A DNA stretch of 6,660 bases from Planctomycetaceae bacterium. GTDB lineage: Bacteria > Planctomycetota > Planctomycetia > Pirellulales > Thermoguttaceae. Both the position numbers and the translations under genes were made by a program. The notes beneath the pieces are model-generated. The model ran no database searches, was not told where the DNA came from, and worked only from the letters and a program-made list of their open reading frames with translations. Position 1 is the first letter of the stretch, and each line of letters opens with the position of its first letter. This document shows, one piece after another, positions 1-5,286 of this stretch. Location: positions 1 through 6,660 of the forward strand of contig DOEZ01000156.1 of the NCBI GenBank assembly GCA_003532715.1. Reading direction: 5' to 3'.

Positions 1-91
1 TTTCGCTCCGCGAAAGTAGCGTCAGCCCCGCGAAAGCCGTCCGAGCTTGGCGAAGACAGTGTATGCCCCACGCTAATTTCGCGGAGCGAAA
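1..91. repeat. Short palindromic repeat element with 15-bp terminal inverted repeats
   Basis: Bases 1-15 (TTTCGCTCCGCGAAA) and 77-91 (TTTCGCGGAGCGAAA) are exact reverse complements. Each arm is also a 6-bp hairpin by itself: TTTCGC/GCGAAA with loop TCC at 1-15 and loop GGA at 77-91. Between them GCGAA recurs at 10, 30 and 50, an exact 20-base period, and CCGCGAAAG is present in full at 8-16 and 28-36. The element ends 27 bases before the start of the first gene, so it would lie in that gene's promoter or leader. From memory, similar TTTCGCGGAGCGAAAGGCGAC strings are scattered through Pirellulales intergenic regions. That makes a REP/MITE-like family member likely, but no search was possible. 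The element may extend left of the window. Confidence 0.7.
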
Positions 92-118
92 GGCGACTAT
101 AGCCCCAGAGACCTCGCC

Positions 119-1903
119 TTGACTGTCCCGCCTCCCGACAATGTTCCGACTCGGCCACCGGTCGCGCCCGACGCGACGTCCGAGCCGCTCGCTCCGAAGC
201 CCGACCGCGTGAAGCGGGTTCCGCCGGATCGGGCCGCGCGCAGCGCGATTCGCGAGCGTGCCGAGCGGCTCGTCGCCGATCTGGACAAGTCGAGCCCGCT
301 GGACAACCGCGAGTTGGAGGTCCGAGCAAGGCTTATTCTCGAAGAGTTGGGCGAGCCGGACGACTACCTGGGGTGGACGATGGTGGCGTTGGCGTCGGCC
401 TTCTGGCGCGACCAGGTAGCCTCCGTCCCCTATTCGCGCCGGCTGTTGCTGTTGCCCCATTGTCTGCGCGACGTCGAGTCGTGCCCGGCCCATTTCAACG
501 AACTGGGGCTGCTTTGCCAGAACTGCGGCGCATGCCATTTGAGCGAACTACGCGAGCGGGCCGAGCGACTCGGCTACAATGTGCTCATCGCCGAGGGCTC
601 CCCCGTGGTCATGCAGATCATCCTGGGCGGTCATGCCGACGCCCTGATCGGCGTTTCGTGCCTGAACGTGCTCGAGCGGTCGCTCGACAAGATTCTTTTG
701 GCCGGAATCCCGTGCATGGCCGTTCCGCTTCATGAAAGCCGGTGCCGCGATTCGGCGACCGATCGCGACTGGGTCGAGGAGATGATCGACACGCCGCATC
801 GCGCGGCGACCGAACACACGCAGACCTACGTCCACCTGCTCCGCGCCGCCAAGCGGATGTTCCAGCCCGACGAATTGGAGTGGCTCGCGCCGCGCGTCCG
901 AGGCGGACCGTCGCTGGCCGAGACGAACGGGCGGGGGCTCGCCGCGATCGACCCGGTCGCCGCGACCGAGGCGATCGCCTACGACTTCCTGCTCAAGGGA
1001 GGCAAGCGGGCGCGGCCGTTTGTGACGCTGGCCGCGTACGACGCCCTGACCGGCGCGGCGGCCACCGGCGCGGACGGCGCCGAGGCGGCCTCGCGAATCC
1101 CCGACGCGGTGCGCCGCGTGGCGATGGCCATCGAAATCTTCCACAAGGCATCGTTGGTCCACGACGACATCGAGGACAACGACGCCTTTCGCTACGGCCA
1201 CAAAACGCTCCATCGCAAACACGGCACGGCCGCCGCAATCAACGTGGGCGACTACCTGATCGGGCTGGGCTACCGGCTGGTGGCCCAACAGCAAAGCCGC
1301 CTCGACGCCGAAACGGTCGCCGACATTCTCATGCAATTGGCCGAGGCGCATACGCGGTTGAGCGAGGGCCAAGGCGCCGAGCTTGCCTGGCGCGACGCGC
1401 GCGAAAAGCGGCTCGCCCCACGCGACGCACTGAGGATCTACGCCCTGAAAACGGCGCCCGCCTTCGAGGCGGCGCTGTACGCCGGGCTGCGGTTGGCCGG
1501 TCCCATTCCGCACTATCGACAACCCATCGCCCGCTACACGCGCCACCTGGGCGTCGCCTATCAGATTCTCAACGACCTCGAAGACTGGCAGCCCAAGCGC
1601 GAGAACAAACAAACGGCCGGCGGCGACGTGCTCGACGGCCGACCCACGCTGTTGCTGGCGCTGGCGCTGGAGAATCTCGACGCGCCGAGCCGCAAGGAAC
1701 TCCTCGCCGTCATCGGCAGCCCCAGCGCCGGCCCCGATGCGCTCGACGCGGTCGATCGCCTCTACCGCCGCGCGGGCGTGTATGAAACGGCGCGGTTGCT
1801 CATCGACAAGCACCACGCCCGAGCCCGCGACGTCGCCGACGCCCTCGAACCGGATGCCCTCAGGCGACTGCTGCATTACCTGGCCGACAATCTGCTCGAA
1901 TAA
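119..1903 (+). CDS. DUF116 domain fused to trans-isoprenyl (polyprenyl) diphosphate synthase
   Basis: This 594-residue protein has two domains. The N-terminal half, about residues 85-225, matches the DUF116 pattern. It has LLPHC(115), C122, then C133-x2-C136-x2-C139, and later C181, C199 and C209, a set suggestive of a metal or Fe-S site. The DUF116 function is unknown. The C-terminal half, about 280-594, is a class I prenyl synthase that condenses allylic diphosphate with isopentenyl diphosphate. It shows GGKRARP (294-300), the first Asp-rich motif DDIED (349-353), RYGHKTLH (358-365), SEGQGAEL (415-421) and a second motif NDLED (485-489) followed by GRPT (507-510). Ala344, five residues before the first motif, is a small residue as in longer-chain synthases, so the product may be C20 or longer (inference). 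There is no signal peptide or membrane segment, so it should be cytosolic. The start is a TTG with weak AGAG at 107-110. The frame is open back to a TAA at 74, and residues 1-60 are Pro/charged low complexity, so GTG at 209 is an alternative start. The peptidase gene follows after 60 bp. Confidence 0.88.
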   Translation: MTVPPPDNVPTRPPVAPDATSEPLAPKPDRVKRVPPDRAARSAIRERAERLVADLDKSSPLDNRELEVRARLILEELGEPDDYLGWTMVALASAFWRDQVASVPYSRRLLLLPHCLRDVESCPAHFNELGLLCQNCGACHLSELRERAERLGYNVLIAEGSPVVMQIILGGHADALIGVSCLNVLERSLDKILLAGIPCMAVPLHESRCRDSATDRDWVEEMIDTPHRAATEHTQTYVHLLRAAKRMFQPDELEWLAPRVRGGPSLAETNGRGLAAIDPVAATEAIAYDFLLKGGKRARPFVTLAAYDALTGAAATGADGAEAASRIPDAVRRVAMAIEIFHKASLVHDDIEDNDAFRYGHKTLHRKHGTAAAINVGDYLIGLGYRLVAQQQSRLDAETVADILMQLAEAHTRLSEGQGAELAWRDAREKRLAPRDALRIYALKTAPAFEAALYAGLRLAGPIPHYRQPIARYTRHLGVAYQILNDLEDWQPKRENKQTAGGDVLDGRPTLLLALALENLDAPSRKELLAVIGSPSAGPDALDAVDRLYRRAGVYETARLLIDKHHARARDVADALEPDALRRLLHYLADNLLE

Positions 1904-1950
1904 CCATCCTGATGCCGCCTTCCTTGACGGCAACCAACCGTACGCAAACC

Positions 1951-1955
1951 AGGAA
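1951..1955 (+). promoter_or_regulatory. Ribosome binding site of the S9 peptidase gene
   Basis: AGGAA ends eight bases before the ATG at 1964, a normal spacing. It supports this ATG, which also puts a complete signal peptide at the N-terminus. The ATG at 1912, in another frame, has no such site. Confidence 0.6.
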
Positions 1956-1963
1956 CTCTGATC

Positions 1964-4744
1964 ATGACCAAGACTCGCATCTGCCTGTGGTTTGTTTTTG
2001 TACTGCTTGCCGCCTCGGCCGTCGATGCTCGCGAGAAACGCCCGCTGGGTGTCGACGACATCGAATCGTGGCAGAGGATCACCGAGACGGTCATCTCGCC
2101 GAACGGCGATTGGATCGCGTACAAGACCGAGCCGTGGAAGGGCGACTCGAAGGTATGGCTCTACAACAAGAAGGGCGACAAAATCTTCGAGCTCGACGGC
2201 GGCAAGGGGATCGCAATGACGCACGATTCCGAGTTCATGGTGTTCACCATCGCGCCCAAGCACGAACAGGTGAGCGAGTTGAAAAGGAAGAACACAAGCA
2301 GCGAAGCCATGCCGCGCGATGCCCTGGGGATCCACGCCATGCGCTCCGGCCGCTTCGAATCCGTGAAGAACATCAGAAGCCATAAAATTCCCGAGCGTTG
2401 GGCTGGATGGCTGGCCTACCAAGTTGCATCGCCCGCCGAGAAGCCGGGGGTGAACGACGTCGAATCGCATCAGACTAAACACGAATCCGCCCAAAATGGC
2501 TTCAGGCTCCATCTTCGGAATCTTGAAACGGGCGAGATTCGCTCGTGGCCTTTCGTGACCGAATACCACTTTGCGGCGGAAGCCCGACGCCTGTTCTTTC
2601 GATCGACCGGCAACGAGCGCGAACTGGAACCGGGCATACACCTCTACGACCTCGAGACCGGACAACTCCGCCCCGTCATGACGGGCAAGAACGACTACGG
2701 GCGGATCACGGTGTCGAAGAAGGGGAACATGCTCGCCTTCTTGCTCAAGCCGCAAGGCGAGGCCGGCTCGGCCGATTTCAGCTTATACCTGTGGACCGAC
2801 GAAGGCGGGGCCGAAAAACTGGTCGACAACCAAGCCAAGGGAATGCCCGACAAATGGCGGATCAGCGAACACGGCCGAATCTTCTTCTCGGACGACGGTC
2901 GACGAGTGTTCTTCGGGACCGCGCCCGCGCGTCCCCAGCGCGACGCCTCGATCCCCGACGACGAATTCCCCGACGTCGACGTCTGGCACGGCGCCGAAGG
3001 CTTGCTGCACACGGTGCAGTTGGTCAACCGCGATCGTGAACTGCGGAGAACGTACCTCGCCGCCAAGGATCGGAAAACCGGCTCGCTGGTGCAAATCGAA
3101 ACCGAGGCCATCCCCCAATCCCACCTTCTCGACAAGGGCAACGCCGACCAGGTCCTTCTTCTTTCGAGCAAACCCTACGAACTACAATCGATGTGGGATC
3201 CGTTGCTCCACGATGCGTACCTGCTCGACCTGACCACCGGCGAGCGACGCCCGGTTGTCAAGGCCGTGCGAACCCCGCCGCAACCGTCGCCCAGCGGCAA
3301 GTACCTGTTCTGGTTCGACTACTCCGACTACTCGTATTACACGCACCATGTCGCCTCGGGCAAGCAATATCGGATCACCGAACCGACCGTTCTGCGGGCC
3401 GACACCGAAACGAACACCACGTTCGATTACAACGAACCGTACGGCGCGCCAGCCTGGCTGGCGGACGACCAGGCCCTGCTGGTCTACGACCGATACGACA
3501 TCTGGAAGGTCGATCCGAGGAACAAGCGAAAGCCCGAAAACCTCACGAAGAGTGGCCGCCGCGACCGGACCGTCTACCGTCTGATTCCATTCGCCGGAAT
3601 CGAGAATGCCCTGAATGAAAAAGAGCCCCAATACCTGATCGGCGTCAACGAGGTCAGCCGCGCCTCGGGCTATTACCGGTCGAGCGTCGAAAGGCCGTCG
3701 CAGCCGAAGCCGTTGATCGCCGGGGCGTATCGTCTTTCACTCCCCCAGAAGGCCGCGAATTCCGACACCGTCGTCTACACGAAGGAAACCTTCAACCTGT
3801 TTCCCGACCTGCTCGTGTCGGACCTTCGCTTCCGCGACAGCGTTCGCATCAGCGACGCGAACCCCCAGCAGGCCGATTTCGCGTGGGGCACGGCCGAGCT
3901 TTATCGTTTTACGTCGCTCGACGGCCGGCCGCTCGAAGGGCTCCTTTACAAGCCCGAGGGCTTCGATCCCTCGCGCAAGTACCCGATGATCGTTCATTTC
4001 TTCCACAAGTCGTCGGATCAGATCTTCCAACACCGAACGCCCCAGTTCAGCGGGTCGCGAATCGACTATCAGTTCTTCGTGAGCAACGGGTACATCGTGT
4101 TCAATCCCGACGTTCATTTCGATCCGGGCTACATCGGCGAGAGCGCGTACAAATCGGTCATGCCGGGCATAGCCGCATTGATCGACGAGGGGTTCGTCGA
4201 TCCCAAGCGGATCGGCGCGCAGGGGCACAGCTACAGCGGTTATCAGGTTGCGTACCTCGCCACGCGCACCAACCTCTTCGCGTGCATCGAGTCGGGCGCT
4301 CCGGTGGTGAATTTCTTCAGCGCCTACGGCGGCATCCGTTGGGAGTCGGGACGAGCCCGCGTGGCGCAGTACGAGCACGATCAAACGCTGGCGACGATCT
4401 GGGAAGCGCCGCTGCGGTTTCTCGAAAACTCGCCGCTGTTCGCCATGGACAAGGTCACGACACCGATTCTGATCATGCACAACGACGCCGACGGCGCTGT
4501 TCCGTGGTCCCAGGGCATCGAATACTTCGTCGCCCTCCGGCGGCTGGAGAAGCCGGTGTGGATGCTCAACTATCGCGGCGAGGGACACGGCATTCGAACC
4601 CTGAAGAACCAGAAGGACTTCCAGAAACGCATGTCCCAGTTCTTCGACCATTACCTGAAAGGCAAACCCATGCCCGAATGGATGCGCGACGGCATCCCCG
4701 CCGTCGACAAGCACCACAACCTGGGCTACGAACTTCGACCGTAA
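1964..4744 (+). CDS. Secreted S9-family serine peptidase (prolyl oligopeptidase type)
   Basis: This 926-residue protein starts with a Sec-type signal peptide: basic residues at 3-5, a hydrophobic core at about 6-19, and a likely cut after Val-Asp-Ala22. It should act in the periplasm or outside the cell and hydrolyse peptides. Residues about 30-640 fit the S9 beta-propeller that gates substrate access; I see short repeated strand-turn patterns, not clear single blades. The alpha/beta hydrolase domain runs from about 649 to 915. Its triad is visible: Ser756 in GHSYSGY, Asp843 in HNDADGAVPW and His875 in GEGHGI. The conserved stretch AYGGIRWESG lies between Ser and Asp. The length exceeds classical prolyl oligopeptidase (about 700) but suits the roughly 900-950-residue bacterial subgroup I recall from Bacteroidetes and Planctomycetes. 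Phe680 lies where S9 enzymes usually carry the oxyanion-hole Tyr. The gene begins 60 bp after the synthase fusion and could be co-transcribed with it. Substrate specificity cannot be read from the sequence. Confidence 0.93.
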   Translation: MTKTRICLWFVFVLLAASAVDAREKRPLGVDDIESWQRITETVISPNGDWIAYKTEPWKGDSKVWLYNKKGDKIFELDGGKGIAMTHDSEFMVFTIAPKHEQVSELKRKNTSSEAMPRDALGIHAMRSGRFESVKNIRSHKIPERWAGWLAYQVASPAEKPGVNDVESHQTKHESAQNGFRLHLRNLETGEIRSWPFVTEYHFAAEARRLFFRSTGNERELEPGIHLYDLETGQLRPVMTGKNDYGRITVSKKGNMLAFLLKPQGEAGSADFSLYLWTDEGGAEKLVDNQAKGMPDKWRISEHGRIFFSDDGRRVFFGTAPARPQRDASIPDDEFPDVDVWHGAEGLLHTVQLVNRDRELRRTYLAAKDRKTGSLVQIETEAIPQSHLLDKGNADQVLLLSSKPYELQSMWDPLLHDAYLLDLTTGERRPVVKAVRTPPQPSPSGKYLFWFDYSDYSYYTHHVASGKQYRITEPTVLRADTETNTTFDYNEPYGAPAWLADDQALLVYDRYDIWKVDPRNKRKPENLTKSGRRDRTVYRLIPFAGIENALNEKEPQYLIGVNEVSRASGYYRSSVERPSQPKPLIAGAYRLSLPQKAANSDTVVYTKETFNLFPDLLVSDLRFRDSVRISDANPQQADFAWGTAELYRFTSLDGRPLEGLLYKPEGFDPSRKYPMIVHFFHKSSDQIFQHRTPQFSGSRIDYQFFVSNGYIVFNPDVHFDPGYIGESAYKSVMPGIAALIDEGFVDPKRIGAQGHSYSGYQVAYLATRTNLFACIESGAPVVNFFSAYGGIRWESGRARVAQYEHDQTLATIWEAPLRFLENSPLFAMDKVTTPILIMHNDADGAVPWSQGIEYFVALRRLEKPVWMLNYRGEGHGIRTLKNQKDFQKRMSQFFDHYLKGKPMPEWMRDGIPAVDKHHNLGYELRP

Positions 4745-4753
4745 GCGTCACGG

Positions 4754-4779
4754 CCTTTTTGGAGTGCCTTTTTGGAGTG
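4754..4779. repeat. Exact 13-bp tandem duplication
   Basis: CCTTTTTGGAGTG occurs at 4754-4766 and again, head to tail, at 4767-4779. It begins ten bases after the peptidase stop codon and runs directly into the GCGGCAA hairpin. It looks like a local duplication at the edge of the intergenic repeat that follows. Confidence 0.85.
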
Positions 4780-4796
4780 CGGCAATTCATTGCCGC
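4779..4796. repeat. GCGGCAA/TTGCCGC hairpin of a planctomycete-type intergenic repeat
   Basis: A perfect 7-bp stem (4779-4785 with 4790-4796) encloses a TTCA loop, 34 bases after the peptidase stop. No T-run follows it on the plus strand. Read on the minus strand, it is followed by AAAAAGG-containing repeats, again not a T-run. It could still stop or protect the 3' end of the peptidase mRNA, but it is not a textbook intrinsic terminator. The GGAGTGCGGCAAT...ATTGCCGC string is one I recall as common between planctomycete genes, where it gives spurious small proteins containing ECGNSLPL. Confidence 0.65.
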
Positions 4797-4828
4797 TGTC
4801 GAAGCCGCCGAGCCCCATCACCGGGTAC

Positions 4829-4860
4829 CACCGGTTCTCGAACCGGTGCCGCGAAGCGGC
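4829..4860. repeat. Two abutting hairpins sharing base 4848
   Basis: The first hairpin is an 8-bp perfect stem, CACCGGTT (4829-4836) with AACCGGTG (4841-4848), and a CTCG loop. The second is GCCGC (4848-4852) with GCGGC (4856-4860) and a GAA loop. Both arms are GC-rich and would be stable in RNA or as cruciforms in DNA. They share base 4848, so in one RNA molecule the two stems would compete for that base or each give up a pair. No protein-coding reading is supported here. Confidence 0.6.
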
Positions 4861-4869
4861 CGGAGGTTT

Positions 4870-4983
4870 CTTGCATGACTCGTGGATCCTTGCCGCCCTT
4901 GCATTCCAGGCTTGCACCAGCTTGCAGCCTGCTTTGCCATTGAGCCTTCCCCTGGGTGCCATGGATGGCTTGCCCATCCTTGC
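4870..4983. repeat. CTTGC-pentamer cluster
   Basis: CTTGC starts at 4870, 4889, 4898, 4911, 4921, 4969 and 4979, seven copies on one strand in 114 bp, where random sequence would give well under one. Two copies sit inside the imperfect palindrome AGGCT (4908-4912)/AGCCT (4926-4930). One forms the loop of the hairpin GGATGG (4963-4968)/CCATCC (4974-4979). The cluster lies in the gene-free gap. It could be a degenerate repeat array, a protein-binding array, or overlapping remnants of palindromic elements with a CTTG loop. Confidence 0.6.
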
Positions 4984-5034
4984 CGGGCCTGTTGGATGCC
5001 GCGTGGCCAATCTGATCTCGGTATATCCGCGTTT

Positions 5035-5056
5035 CTGGGCCGAACATCAGGCCCGG
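5035..5056. repeat. GC-rich stem-loop
   Basis: CTGGGCC (5035-5041) can pair with GGCCCGG (5050-5056) around an eight-base loop: six Watson-Crick pairs and one G-U wobble. It stands 10 bases before the stronger 11-bp hairpin. It may be part of the same folded RNA, or it may be chance in GC-rich DNA. Confidence 0.4.
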
Positions 5057-5066
5057 CCAAGCGTCC

Positions 5067-5091
5067 AGGTCCCTTCCGGCGGAAGGGACCT
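5067..5091. repeat. Perfect 11-bp hairpin with GGC loop
   Basis: AGGTCCCTTCC (5067-5077) pairs perfectly with GGAAGGGACCT (5081-5091) around a three-base loop. This is the strongest inverted repeat in the window. Neither flank has a T-run, so it is not a typical intrinsic terminator on either strand. It lies about 110 bp upstream of the predicted promoter of the next gene, so it is probably not in that gene's leader. A repeat-element core, an RNA structure or a factor-dependent stop site are all possible. Confidence 0.7.
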
Positions 5092-5140
5092 ACTCGGGGT
5101 GCCGATCCTTTTCGACGTGAAATCGCGCCCGACGTCCCGC

Positions 5141-5156
5141 CTGGCGCGAATGCCAG
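5141..5156. repeat. Minor 5-bp stem-loop
   Basis: CTGGC (5141-5145) and GCCAG (5152-5156) flank a six-base loop, 45 bp upstream of the predicted -35 box. It is short enough to be chance. It is listed because it is the last of the series of palindromes in this gap. Confidence 0.3.
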
Positions 5157-5200
5157 CTTCTTTGCGCTCTTCGCGACTTGGCGGCAAAAGAGACAGAGAG

Positions 5201-5229
5201 TTGTCTCGCCCCGAGCCGGTCATTACAAT
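5201..5229 (+). promoter_or_regulatory. Predicted sigma70-type promoter of the phosphodiesterase-like gene
   Basis: TTGTCT (5201-5206, four of six consensus bases) and TACAAT (5224-5229, five of six) are separated by the ideal 17 bases. Transcription would start near 5236, giving a leader of about 50 bases before the ATG at 5287. This position in an otherwise gene-free gap suggests that the downstream gene is transcribed independently of the peptidase gene. Confidence 0.6.
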
Positions 5230-5271
5230 GAAGCCCGTTCGCGTATCCTCGAATCAATCACCCCCATCATC

Positions 5272-5276
5272 GGAAG
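5272..5276 (+). promoter_or_regulatory. Candidate ribosome binding site of the phosphodiesterase-like gene
   Basis: GGAAG lies ten bases before the ATG at 5287. It is slightly distant but is the only purine-rich match in the leader. It favours 5287 over the upstream in-frame start at 4882. That start would add 135 residues of Cys/Arg/Pro-rich sequence read through the repeats and the promoter. Confidence 0.45.
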
Positions 5277-5286
5277 ACATAAAGCC

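Noticed and set aside
1..91. CRISPR array suggested by the 20-base periodic GCGAA
   Set aside because: The repeated unit is too short (5-9 bases), the spacers are about 11-13 bases and there are no cas genes.
47..100. Promoter for the synthase gene (TTGGCG, GCTAAT and GACTAT boxes)
   Set aside because: Box matches are poor and no pair has the right spacing. The boxes also fall within or beside the palindromic repeat.
742..1785. 347-codon plus-strand frame inside the synthase gene
   Set aside because: Its Arg/Pro-rich translation is the usual out-of-frame product of GC-rich coding DNA.
1924..1950. TTGACG promoter-like -35 box between the synthase and peptidase genes
   Set aside because: No acceptable -10 box lies 16-19 bases downstream, so an independent peptidase promoter is not supported.
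548..2755. 735-codon open frame on the minus strand
   Set aside because: It overlaps the synthase fusion and the peptidase gene, whose plus-strand products show clear family motifs. Its translation has no recognisable domain and is typical of an antisense shadow in GC-rich DNA.
3737..4717. 326-codon open frame on the minus strand
   Set aside because: It is antisense to the S9 catalytic domain, with no motif of its own and no ribosome site seen.
4779..4796. Intrinsic terminator for the peptidase gene
   Set aside because: The stem is present but no T-run follows it. The T-runs lie upstream of the stem.
4882..5286. 135-residue N-terminal extension of the phosphodiesterase-like protein
   Set aside because: It reads through palindromes, the CTTGC cluster and the predicted promoter. 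Its Cys/Arg/Pro-rich sequence is not protein-like, while 5287 has a ribosome site and starts directly at the fold's first strand.
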